Assembly (NCBI RefSeq): GCF_003116095.1
Contig: NZ_LGRA01000022.1
Coordinates: 257,930-321,929 of the forward strand
Length of the DNA stretch: 64,000 nt
Source: Azospirillum sp. TSO35-2
GTDB taxonomy: Bacteria > Pseudomonadota > Alphaproteobacteria > Azospirillales > Azospirillaceae
Direction of reading: 5' to 3'
Part shown: in pieces, positions 37,229 to 45,195 of the stretch
Position numbering within the stretch: position 1 is the stretch's first letter
Layout: each line of letters begins with the position of its first letter
The notes under the pieces: generated by a model
What the model saw: only the letters and a program-made list of their open reading frames with translations
Told to the model about the DNA's origin: nothing
Database searches by the model: none
Translations under genes and position numbers: made by a program

Positions 37229-37242
37229 TTGATCGACATCAA
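37229..37242. promoter_or_regulatory. FNR/Dnr-type binding site
   Basis: TTGAT-CGAC-ATCAA is a perfect match to the palindromic FNR/Dnr/NnrR consensus. It lies between the oxidase operon (minus strand) and the 3' end of the IclR gene, so only the oxidase operon can be its target. It suggests induction by low oxygen or nitric oxide. Confidence 0.75.
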
Positions 37243-37275
37243 TCGGCAGCGAACATTGGCGAAGGTACGCCCCCC

Positions 37276-38097
37276 TCACGCCGGGCCGCTGCCCAGCACC
37301 GCGGCCGGGCGGCGCAGCACCGGGTCGAAGGGGTTCAACTGGCGGCAGATGCTCGCCGCCTCCCGCTTCAGGATGTCGACCACCACCGGCAGCCGTTCCT
37401 CGTTCAGCCGCTCGCTGATGGTGCCGACGCTCAGCGCCGCCACCGCGTAGCCGTCGCGGTCCAGCACCGGCACCGCCACGCCGGACATGCCCGGCAGCAG
37501 CCCGGTGGAGCGGCTGGCGTAGCCCAGCTCGCGCACCCGGGCGATCTCTGTGCGCAGATAGACCTCGTCCAGGATGCCGACGCCCTGCATGCGCGGCAGG
37601 TTGAAGCGGATGACCTCCTCCCGCTCCTCCTCGTGCAGGAAGGCGAGGATGGCGAGGCTGCCCTGGCCGACGCCCAGCGTCACCCGGCCGCCGATGTCGC
37701 CGGTGAAGGAGCGGATGGGGAAGGGCCCCTCGCTGCGGTCGAGGCAGACCGCGTCGAAGCCGCTGCGCACCAGCAGGAAGATGGTGTCGCGCAGCGTCGC
37801 CGACAGGCGCAGCAGGATCGGCCGGCACAGGTCGCGCAGGTTGTTCGGGTTGCCGGCCCGCGCCGCCAGCGCGAACAGGTCGATGCCCAGCCGGTAGCGC
37901 TTGGTCGCCTTGTCGGCCTCGACCATGCCGTCCTCGACCAGCGTCTTCAGCAGCCGGTGCACGGTGGGCGGGGTCAGGTCCAGCGCGCGGGCGATGTCGG
38001 TCAGCCGCGCCCCCGCCTCGTTGGTGTCGGCCAGCAGCCGCAGGATCGACAGCCCGCGCTGCAGACTGGATTTCGCACCCGCGTCATCGGCGCTCAT
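37276..38097 (-). CDS. IclR-family transcription regulator
   Basis: A 273-residue regulator. The winged HTH spans about 12-70 (SLQRGLSILRLLADT, LTPPTVHRLLKTLVEDG), and the C-terminal IclR effector domain has GDIGGRVTLGVGQGSLAILAFL, ASRSTGLLPGMSGVAVPVLD and ALSVGTISERL. GGGGAG before ATG 38097 sets the start. It diverges from the ABC transporter/dehydrogenase operon across 175 bases and is the obvious candidate to control it, probably responding to the catabolised compound. Confidence 0.88.
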   Translation of the reverse strand: MSADDAGAKSSLQRGLSILRLLADTNEAGARLTDIARALDLTPPTVHRLLKTLVEDGMVEADKATKRYRLGIDLFALAARAGNPNNLRDLCRPILLRLSATLRDTIFLLVRSGFDAVCLDRSEGPFPIRSFTGDIGGRVTLGVGQGSLAILAFLHEEEREEVIRFNLPRMQGVGILDEVYLRTEIARVRELGYASRSTGLLPGMSGVAVPVLDRDGYAVAALSVGTISERLNEERLPVVVDILKREAASICRQLNPFDPVLRRPAAVLGSGPA

Positions 38098-38272
38098 GGT
38101 TTGGCTCCCCTCGAAATCCAGTGGCGAATGCAGCGCCATCTATTCCGTATATCGGAAGCTTTTGCAAAATCTTTTCTACTGACGGAAAAGCCCGTTGACG
38201 CAGGCGGGGCTGCGGCGGAACCATCGGGGTCATACAGGTGAGGCATTGCGTCGCAAGAGGGAGAAACCCCCC

Positions 38273-39367
38273 GTGTCGTTCCTCGAGTTGAAGAACATCA
38301 CCAAACGCTACGGTCCGATGACCGCGGTCGGCGACATCTCGCTGTCGGTGGAAAAGGGGGAGTTCGTGTCGCTGCTGGGTCCGTCCGGCTGCGGCAAGAC
38401 GACCACCCTCCAGATGATCGCCGGCTTCGTCGAGCCGTCGGCCGGCACCATCCGGCTGGACGGGCGCGACATCACCCGGGCCAAGGCCAACAGCCGCGGG
38501 CTCGGCATCGTCTTCCAGAGCTACGCCCTGTTCCCCCACATGACGGTGTTCGACAACGTCAGCTTCGGGCTGGAGATGCAGCGCGTTCCGAAGGGCGAGC
38601 GCAAGCCGCGGGTGGAGGAGGCGCTGGCGCTGGTGCACCTGTCGCCCTACGCCGGCCGCTACCCGCGCGAGCTGTCGGGCGGCCAGCGGCAGCGCGTGGC
38701 GCTGGCCCGCGCCCTGGTCATCCGCCCGCCGGTGCTGCTGCTGGACGAGCCGCTGTCGAACCTCGACGCCAAGCTGCGCGAGGCGATGCAGTTCGAGCTG
38801 CGCGACATCCAGCGCAAGGTCGGCACCACCACCGTCATGGTCACCCACGACCAGTCGGAAGCCTTTTCGATCAGCGACCGCGTCGTGGTGATGGAGGCCG
38901 GGCGCATCACCCAGATCGACCAGCCCTATCGCATCTACGAACACCCGCAGACGGAGTTCATCTCCCGCTTCGTCGGCAAGACCAACCTGCTGCCGGGCAC
39001 GGTGACCGCGGCGACGGCCGGCGGCGCCAGCGTGTCGCTGGCCGGCATCCGCGTCGATGTCGAGACCGCCGGCCTGTCGGCGGGCGAGACGGTGACGCTG
39101 TGCATCCGGCCGGAGAAGCTGCGGCTGACCGCGCCCACCCAAGGGCTGCTGACCGGCCGGGTCGCCGACCGCTATTTCCTGGGCAGCCAGTGGCTCTATC
39201 ACATCGACGGGCCGCTCGGCACGCTGATGGCGGTGACGCCGAACGACGGCTCCACCCCGGTGGAGACCGGCGCGCCGGTCGGGCTGGACTGGTCCCCCGC
39301 CGTCGTGCGCATCCATCGCGGCACCCTGGCCGAGGCGCCGGACCCGGCGCTGGAGGTGGCGGGATGA
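38273..39367 (+). CDS. ABC transporter ATPase, spermidine/putrescine type
   Basis: A 364-residue PotA-like ATPase. Walker A is GPSGCGKTT, the Q-loop is VFQSYALFPH, the signature is LSGGQRQRVALARAL, Walker B is LLLDEPLSNLD and the switch His is in MVTHDQSEA. A TOBE domain follows (about 280-355). GAGGGAG before GTG 38273 sets the start. Its stop overlaps the first permease start. It powers uptake through the two permeases with the binding protein at 44060. Confidence 0.9.
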   Translation: MSFLELKNITKRYGPMTAVGDISLSVEKGEFVSLLGPSGCGKTTTLQMIAGFVEPSAGTIRLDGRDITRAKANSRGLGIVFQSYALFPHMTVFDNVSFGLEMQRVPKGERKPRVEEALALVHLSPYAGRYPRELSGGQRQRVALARALVIRPPVLLLDEPLSNLDAKLREAMQFELRDIQRKVGTTTVMVTHDQSEAFSISDRVVVMEAGRITQIDQPYRIYEHPQTEFISRFVGKTNLLPGTVTAATAGGASVSLAGIRVDVETAGLSAGETVTLCIRPEKLRLTAPTQGLLTGRVADRYFLGSQWLYHIDGPLGTLMAVTPNDGSTPVETGAPVGLDWSPAVVRIHRGTLAEAPDPALEVAG

Positions 39368-40281
39368 CCGCCCAGCCCTCTGCCGCGCCCTCCGCCACCC
39401 CCGCCACCGCGCCCGACGACGACGCGCCGGCCGCCCGCGTCCGCTCCGCGCCGCTGATCCTGTCGGCCCCGGCGGCGCTGCTGTTCGCCGCGCTGGTGCT
39501 GACCCCGCTGTTCCTGACCGCGCTGCTGTCCTTCAACGAGTTCGACCACATGACCGGCCGCACCGGCGGCTTCACGCTGGAGCATTACCGGTCGGTGCTG
39601 ACCGACAGCTATTACCTGGAAATCTTCCTGCGCACCTTCCGGGTGTCGGCGCTGGCCACCGCGATCTGCGTGGTGATCGGCGTGCCGGAGGCCTACATCC
39701 TCAGCCGGATGGGCAACCCCTGGCGCTCGGTGTTCCTGCTGGTGGTGCTGGCGCCCTTGCTGGTGTCGGTGGTGGTGCGCGCCTTCGGCTGGAGCATGCT
39801 GCTGGGGCCGGAGGGGCCGATCAACGCGGCGCTGGTGGCGCTGGGCGTCGGCCGCGTCCGCATGTTGTACGGCGAGGGAACGGTGATCGTGGCGCTGGTC
39901 CACGTCATGCTGCCCTTCATGGTCATCCCGGTGTGGACCTCGCTGCAGAAGCTCGACCCGGCGGTGGAGCAGGCGGCGCTGTCCTTCGGCGCCTCGCGCG
40001 CCACGGCGATCGTCCGGGTGGTGGCGCCGCAGATCCTGCCCGGCATCCTGTCGGGAAGCCTGATCGTCTTCGGCCTCAGCGCCAGCGCCTTCGCCATCCC
40101 CGGCCTGCTGGGCGGGCGGCGGCTGAAGATGGTCGCGACCGTCGTGTACGACCAGTATCTCAGCGACCTCAACTGGCCGATGGGCGCCGCGGTCGCCGTG
40201 CTGCTGCTCACCGCCAACCTGATCATCATGCTGACCTACCACCGCGTGGTGGAAGGCCATTACCGCCGCCGGCTGGGGTGA
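39364..40281 (+). CDS. ABC transporter permease (PotB-like)
   Basis: A 305-residue inner-membrane permease with about six hydrophobic segments and the EAA loop AALSFGASRATAIVRVVAPQILPGI. A Pro/Ala-rich N-terminal tail of about 30 residues precedes the first helix. The ATG overlaps the ATPase stop (ATGA). It pairs with the PotC-like permease that follows. Confidence 0.88.
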   Translation: MTAQPSAAPSATPATAPDDDAPAARVRSAPLILSAPAALLFAALVLTPLFLTALLSFNEFDHMTGRTGGFTLEHYRSVLTDSYYLEIFLRTFRVSALATAICVVIGVPEAYILSRMGNPWRSVFLLVVLAPLLVSVVVRAFGWSMLLGPEGPINAALVALGVGRVRMLYGEGTVIVALVHVMLPFMVIPVWTSLQKLDPAVEQAALSFGASRATAIVRVVAPQILPGILSGSLIVFGLSASAFAIPGLLGGRRLKMVATVVYDQYLSDLNWPMGAAVAVLLLTANLIIMLTYHRVVEGHYRRRLG

Positions 40282-40289
40282 GGCACGCC

Positions 40290-41084
40290 ATGACCCGCAA
40301 CGGACCCGTCGCCCTGATCTTCCACACCCTGGTCGTCCTGTTCATGCTGGCGCCGCTGGCCATCGTCTGCCTCGTCGCCTTCACCCCGGAAAACACGCTG
40401 TCGCTGCCGACCCACGGCTTCTCGCTGCGCTGGTTCGAGGCGGTGTTCCATCACCCCGACTTCGTCCAGTCCTTCTGGAACAGCCTGTGGCTGGCGCTCT
40501 TGTCGGCGACGCTGGCGGTCGGGCTCGCGGTGCCGGCGGCGCTGGCGATCACCCGGTTCGAGTTTCCCGGCCGCGGCTTCCTCAACGCGCTGTTCCTGTC
40601 CCCGCTGATCATCCCGCACCTGGTGCTGGGCGTCGCCATGCTGCGGCTGTTCGCCATCGTCGGCGCGACCGGCAGCTTCGGCTGGCTGGTGGCGGCGCAC
40701 ATGGTGATCGTCACCCCCTATGTGATGCGCCTGCTGATCGCCGCCATCTCCGGCTTCGACCGCAGCGTCGAGCAGGCGGCCCTGTCGCTCGGCGCCAGCG
40801 AGGCCACGGTGTTCCGCCGCGTCACCCTGCCGATGATCCTGCCCGGCGTCACCGGCGGCTGGCTGATCGCCTTCATCAACAGCTTCGACGAGCTGACCAT
40901 GTCCATCTTCATCACCTCGCCGTCCACCGTGACGCTGCCGGTGCGGATGTACATGTACGCCACCGAATCCATCGACCCGATGATGGCGGCGGTGTCGGCG
41001 CTGATCATCGGGATCACCGCGGTCGCGGTCCTGCTGCTCGACCGCGTCTATGGCCTGGACCGCATCCTGGTCGGCCAGCACTGA
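40290..41084 (+). CDS. ABC transporter permease (PotC-like)
   Basis: A 264-residue permease with six hydrophobic segments and the EAA motif AALSLGASEATVFRRVTLPMILPGV. LSPLIIPHLVLGVAMLRLF and FDELTMSIFITSPSTVTLP are typical of PotC-type subunits. It begins eight bases after the PotB-like gene and is followed by the dehydrogenase genes, so uptake and oxidation of one compound are co-expressed. Confidence 0.88.
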   Translation: MTRNGPVALIFHTLVVLFMLAPLAIVCLVAFTPENTLSLPTHGFSLRWFEAVFHHPDFVQSFWNSLWLALLSATLAVGLAVPAALAITRFEFPGRGFLNALFLSPLIIPHLVLGVAMLRLFAIVGATGSFGWLVAAHMVIVTPYVMRLLIAAISGFDRSVEQAALSLGASEATVFRRVTLPMILPGVTGGWLIAFINSFDELTMSIFITSPSTVTLPVRMYMYATESIDPMMAAVSALIIGITAVAVLLLDRVYGLDRILVGQH

Positions 41085-41122
41085 GTTCGCCGCTGGCCGC
41101 CCCCTCTCGGAGACCCCTGATC

Positions 41123-41413
41123 ATGGCTTTGCTGCAGCGTGTGGCCGAGAACGGCCGGCGCGTGGTCCGCTTCACCCTCGACGGCCGCCCGGTGGAGGCG
41201 CTGGAGGGCGACACCGTCATGACCGCCATGCTGACCAACGGCGACCGCCTGCGCCGGTCGGAGTTCGCCGATGCCCCGCGCGCCGGATTCTGCATGATGG
41301 GCGCCTGCCAGGATTGCTGGGTGCGGACGGAGACGGGCGAGCGCCTGCGCGCCTGCGGCACCTTCATCGCCGACGGCATGCGCCTGCTCAGCGACGGGGA
41401 GTGGACGTCGTGA
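41123..41413 (+). CDS. Small (2Fe-2S) subunit of an opine/D-amino-acid-type dehydrogenase
   Basis: A 96-residue HcnA/OoxA-like ferredoxin-fold protein. The iron-sulfur cysteines are in FCMMGACQDCWV and RACGTF. The early LDGRPVEALEGDTVMTAML is family text. Its stop overlaps the start of the FAD subunit, GTG 41410. It should be the gamma subunit of a three-part flavoenzyme, relaying electrons between flavins. Confidence 0.87.
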   Translation: MALLQRVAENGRRVVRFTLDGRPVEALEGDTVMTAMLTNGDRLRRSEFADAPRAGFCMMGACQDCWVRTETGERLRACGTFIADGMRLLSDGEWTS

Positions 41414-42918
41414 ACGCCCCCGTTCCGCCGGTCATCGTTCCGCGGCTCGCCCCGCTGCCGCCGGTCATCGTCGGCGCCGGCCCGGCCGGCATCCGCGCCG
41501 CCGAACGGCTGGTCGCCGCCGGCCTGCGCCCGGTGGTGATCGACGAGGCGGCGCGCTGGGGCGGCCAGATCTACCGCCAGCCGCCGGAGGGCGGCCCCTT
41601 CACCCGGCCGAAATCGGCGCTCTATGGGCTGGAGGCCGGCAAGGCCGACGCCGTCCACCGCGCCATGGCGGCGATCCGCGACCACGTTGATTACCGGCCG
41701 CGCACGCTGGCGTGGAACTGCGAGGCCGGCGCGCTCGACCTGCTGAGCGACGGCGCGGTGGAGACGCTGCCCTTCTCCCACCTGATCCTGGCGACCGGGG
41801 CGACCGACCGGGTGCTGCCCTTCCCGGGCTGGACGCTGCCCGGCGTGTTCACGCTGGGCGGGTCGCAGGTGGCGTTGAAGTTCCAGGGCTGCGCCGTCGG
41901 CCGCCGGGTGGCCTTCCTCGGCACCGGGCCGCTGCTGCTGCTGGTTGCCTACCAGTATCTGAAGGCCGGGGTCGAGGTGGCGGGCATCTTCGACACCACG
42001 CCCTTCCTCACCCAGGCCCGCGCCGGCGTCGGCATGCTGCGCGACCCGGTGACCTTCGCCAAGGGCATGCTCTATCTCGGCTGGCTGCGCGCCCGCGGCG
42101 TGCCGATCCACTACAACGTCCGCCCGGTCCGCGCCGAGGGGACGGAGCGGGTCGCCGCGCTGGTCTGGCGCGACGCCAAGGGCCGGGAGACCCGCACCGA
42201 GTGCGACGCCGTGGCCGTCGGGCTGGGGCTGCGCTCCGAAACCCAGCTCGCCGATCTTGCCGGCTGCCGCTTCCGCTTCGACGCCGCCGACCGCGCCTGG
42301 CTGCCGGAACGCGACGCCGCCGGGCGCAGCTCGGTCCCCGGCGTCTATCTGGCCGGTGACGGCAGCGGCATCGCCGGGGCCGACGCGGCCGAACTGGCGG
42401 GCGAGCGCGCGGCGCTGGCGCTGCTGGAGGACCTTGCCCGGGACCATGGCGGCCGCCCGGTCGACGCGGCCCGCGTTGCCGAGCTGGACCGCCGGCTCAC
42501 CGGCATCGCCGCCTTCCGCCGCGCCCTGAACGCCGCCTTTCCCTTCCCGGCGGACTGGGCCGACGCCATCGCCGACGACACCATGATCTGCCGCTGCGAG
42601 GGCGTCACCGCCGGCACCCTGCGCGCCGTCGGCCGCAGCGGCCAGGCGCGCGAGATCAACCGGGCCAAGGCGCTGACCCGCGTCGGCATGGGCCGCTGCC
42701 AGGGCCGCATGTGCGGCGCCACCGCGACGGAACTGCTGGCGCGCGCGCTCGGCACCGGCCCCGACGGCGTCGGCCGCCTGCGCGCGCAGCCGCCGATCAA
42801 ACCGCTTCCCATTGCAACCACCATCCCCTCTCCCGCCCCGGGGGAGGGAGTTAAATGCGATCGCTCTCCCCCCAGAGAGAGAGCAACCCCCCAGGCCGGG
42901 AGGTCGCATGATGCGTGA
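41410..42918 (+). CDS. FAD/NAD(P)-binding dehydrogenase subunit with BFD-type [2Fe-2S] domain (HcnB/OoxA-like)
   Basis: A 502-residue subunit. The FAD site is VIVGAGPAGIRAAERLVAAG, then RWGGQIYRQPP, LILATGATDRVLPFPGW and VYLAGDGSGIAGADAA. Near residues 395-440 the BFD-like cluster cysteines are CRCEGV and MGRCQGRMCG. The last 30 or so residues are encoded by a CCCTCTCCC palindrome and do not belong to the fold; the stop then overlaps the next start by 11 bases. Same complex as the subunits at 41123 and 42908. Confidence 0.87.
   Translation: MNAPVPPVIVPRLAPLPPVIVGAGPAGIRAAERLVAAGLRPVVIDEAARWGGQIYRQPPEGGPFTRPKSALYGLEAGKADAVHRAMAAIRDHVDYRPRTLAWNCEAGALDLLSDGAVETLPFSHLILATGATDRVLPFPGWTLPGVFTLGGSQVALKFQGCAVGRRVAFLGTGPLLLLVAYQYLKAGVEVAGIFDTTPFLTQARAGVGMLRDPVTFAKGMLYLGWLRARGVPIHYNVRPVRAEGTERVAALVWRDAKGRETRTECDAVAVGLGLRSETQLADLAGCRFRFDAADRAWLPERDAAGRSSVPGVYLAGDGSGIAGADAAELAGERAALALLEDLARDHGGRPVDAARVAELDRRLTGIAAFRRALNAAFPFPADWADAIADDTMICRCEGVTAGTLRAVGRSGQAREINRAKALTRVGMGRCQGRMCGATATELLARALGTGPDGVGRLRAQPPIKPLPIATTIPSPAPGEGVKCDRSPPRERATPQAGRSHDA
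42825..42849. repeat. CCCTCTCCC palindrome copy 2, inside a coding sequence
   Basis: CCCCTCTCCCGCCCCGGGGGAGGGAG is followed by a second imperfect pair (CTCTCCCC and AGAGAGAG, about 42863-42882). The element lies in frame in the 3' end of the dehydrogenase gene and encodes its C-terminal tail. Confidence 0.7.
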
Positions 42919-44029
42919 ACGGATCGACTGCGACGTCGCCATCGTCGGCGGCGGCATCGTCGGTGGCTCGGCCGCCCTGTTCCTGCGCCAGTCCGGCCTT
43001 TCGGTCACGCTGCTGGAGCGCGACTGGTGCGGCGCCAAGGCGAGCGGCGTCAACTTCGGCGGGGTGCGCCGCCAGGGCCGCCCGCTGGAGCAGTTGCCGC
43101 TGTCCCAGCGCGCCCACGCCATCTGGGGCCGCCTGCCGGAGCTGCTGGGCACCGACGCCGAATACATCCGCTCCGGCCACCTCAAGCTGGCGCGCAGCGA
43201 GGCCGACCTCGACTCCCTGATCGCCTACCGCGAGCGCAGCCAGGGCTTCGGCCTCGACCTGGAGATCATCGCCGGCGAGGCGTTCCGCCGCCGCTGGCCG
43301 GCGCTGGGCGACAGCGCGGTCGGCGGCTCGCTTTGCCCGCAGGACGGCCACGCCAACCCGCGGCTCGTCTCCCCCGCCTTCGCCCGCGCCGCGGCGGCGC
43401 TGGGCGCGGTGGTGCGCGAACAGACACCGGTCGACCGGGTCGAGAAGGACGGCGACCGCTTCGTCCTGCTGAGCGGCGAGGCGCTGGAGGTGCGGGCGCG
43501 GGTCCTGCTGAACACCGCCGGCGCCTGGTCGCTGCGCGTCGCCGAGGCGTTCGGCGAGCCGGTGCCGCTGGAATCGCTGCACCCCAACATGGCGGTGACC
43601 GAACCGCTGCCCCGCTTCCTCGACGTCAACATCGGGGTGGAGGGCGGCGGCGTCTATGGCCGGCAGGTGCCGCGCGGCAACATGGTGGTCGGCGGCGGCC
43701 GCGGCTTCGCGCTCGACGCCGACCGCGCCCGGCCGGAGCGCAACGCCGTGCTGGGGCTGATGCGCGACGCCGCCGAGCTGTTCCCGCAGCTGCGCCACGC
43801 CCACGTCATCCGCTGCTGGACCGGGGTGGAGGGCTACACGCCCGACCGCAACCCGGTCATCGGCCCCAGCCGCACCACGCCCAACCTGTTCCACGCCTTC
43901 GGCTTCTCCGGCGCCGGCTTCCAGATCGGGCCGGCGGTGGGGCAGACGCTGGCCGAGCTGGTCCGCGACGGCGGCACGGCCATGCCGCTGGAGCCATTCC
44001 GCATCGACCGTTTCACGCCGACCCCGTAA
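42908..44029 (+). CDS. FAD-dependent oxidoreductase (DadA/HcnC-like catalytic subunit)
   Basis: A 373-residue D-amino-acid-oxidase-fold flavoprotein. The dinucleotide site is VAIVGGGIVGGSAALFLRQSG. KASGVNFGGVRRQGR, VRARVLLNTAGAWS and the C-terminal GYTPDRNPVIGPS with FHAFGFSGAGFQIGPA are family stretches. GGGAGG precedes ATG 42908. With the two preceding subunits it resembles opine, hydroxyproline or glycine-type dehydrogenases; which C-N bond is oxidised cannot be told. Confidence 0.87.
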   Translation: MMRERIDCDVAIVGGGIVGGSAALFLRQSGLSVTLLERDWCGAKASGVNFGGVRRQGRPLEQLPLSQRAHAIWGRLPELLGTDAEYIRSGHLKLARSEADLDSLIAYRERSQGFGLDLEIIAGEAFRRRWPALGDSAVGGSLCPQDGHANPRLVSPAFARAAAALGAVVREQTPVDRVEKDGDRFVLLSGEALEVRARVLLNTAGAWSLRVAEAFGEPVPLESLHPNMAVTEPLPRFLDVNIGVEGGGVYGRQVPRGNMVVGGGRGFALDADRARPERNAVLGLMRDAAELFPQLRHAHVIRCWTGVEGYTPDRNPVIGPSRTTPNLFHAFGFSGAGFQIGPAVGQTLAELVRDGGTAMPLEPFRIDRFTPTP

Positions 44030-44059
44030 CATCCACCCCGACCCCCCTGGAGGACGAGC

Positions 44060-45121
44060 ATGCCCACCCTTCGTTCGTTGTCGCTCACCGGACTCGCCAC
44101 GGTCGCCCTCGCTGCGGCGGCCGCCATCGCCACCCCCGCCGCCGCGCAGACCAAGACGGTCTACATCGGCATGAACGGCGGCACGATGGAGAAGACCTAC
44201 ACCGAGCATGTCTTCCCCGCCTTCGAGAAGGCGACCGGCATCAAGGTGGTGGTGGTCCCCGGCACCTCGTCCGACATCCTCGCCAAGCTGCAGGCGCAGA
44301 AGGACAACCCGCAGATGCACGTCGTCTTCCTCGACGACGGGCTGATGTACCGCGCCATCGGCATGGGGCTGTGCCAGAAGATCGCGCCGTCGCCGGTGCT
44401 GGACGAGGTCTACCCGGCCTCGCGCATGAAGGGCGACATGGCGGTCGGCGTCAACATGGGCATGACCGGCCTGGCCTACAACAAGAAGATGTTCGACGAA
44501 AACGGCTGGGCCGCCCCGACCTCGTGGATGGATTTGGCCGACGCCAAGTACAAGGGCAAGGTGGTGGTGCAGTCGGCCTCCAGCAGCTCCTTCGGCCTGC
44601 ACGCCTTCCTGATGTACAACCGCATCAAGGGCGGCACCGAGGCCAACGTCGATCCGGGCTTCACCACCTGGCGCAAGACCATCGGCCCCAACGTGCTGGA
44701 ATACATCCCCAGCTCCGCCAAGATCGCCGAGATGGTGCAGACCGGCGAGGCCGCCATCTTCCCGCTGACCCCGACCGGCGTCGGCAGCCTGAAGGCCAAG
44801 GGCATCCCGGTGGAATACGCCCAGCCCAAGGAAGGCTCGGTCGTGCTGATGGTCGGCGAATGCGTCGTCGCCAACACCCCCGACAACGAGGCCGCGCAGA
44901 AGCTCGCCGCCTATCTGCTGGGTCAGGAGGCGCAGTTGGCCGCGCTGCAATACGGCGCCCAGATCCCGTCGAACACCAAGGTCACCGCCCCGGCCGACGT
45001 CGCCGACGAGATGAACCGGTTCCAGGGCTACATGAAGAACGCCGTCACGGTGGACTGGGACGTCATCAACGAGAAGCGCCCGGACTGGAACCAGCGCTGG
45101 AACAAGGAAATCGAACGGTAA
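44060..45121 (+). CDS. ABC transporter periplasmic binding protein (PotD-like)
   Basis: A 353-residue secreted protein. The Sec signal ends ATPAAAQ at about residue 29. YIGMNGGTMEKTYTEHVFPAFEKATGIKVVVV and LAYNKKMFDENGWAAPTSWMDL are typical of family 1/6 polyamine- and iron-type binding proteins. It closes the seven-gene operon and should deliver the substrate oxidised by the three-subunit dehydrogenase. Confidence 0.88.
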   Translation: MPTLRSLSLTGLATVALAAAAAIATPAAAQTKTVYIGMNGGTMEKTYTEHVFPAFEKATGIKVVVVPGTSSDILAKLQAQKDNPQMHVVFLDDGLMYRAIGMGLCQKIAPSPVLDEVYPASRMKGDMAVGVNMGMTGLAYNKKMFDENGWAAPTSWMDLADAKYKGKVVVQSASSSSFGLHAFLMYNRIKGGTEANVDPGFTTWRKTIGPNVLEYIPSSAKIAEMVQTGEAAIFPLTPTGVGSLKAKGIPVEYAQPKEGSVVLMVGECVVANTPDNEAAQKLAAYLLGQEAQLAALQYGAQIPSNTKVTAPADVADEMNRFQGYMKNAVTVDWDVINEKRPDWNQRWNKEIER

Positions 45122-45156
45122 GGTCCGGTTTCAGGCGAAAGCTGAACCCGGCACTA

Positions 45157-45183
45157 TCCCCCTCTCCCCCCCGGGGAGAGGGG
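45157..45183. repeat. CCCTCTCCC palindrome copy 3 between convergent genes
   Basis: TCCCCCTCTCCCC and GGGGAGAGGGGGA flank a short C-run. It lies in the 74-base gap between the binding-protein stop and the convergent hybrid kinase stop, where it could reduce read-through on both strands. Confidence 0.65.
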
Positions 45184-45195
45184 GACCCCCCCCCG

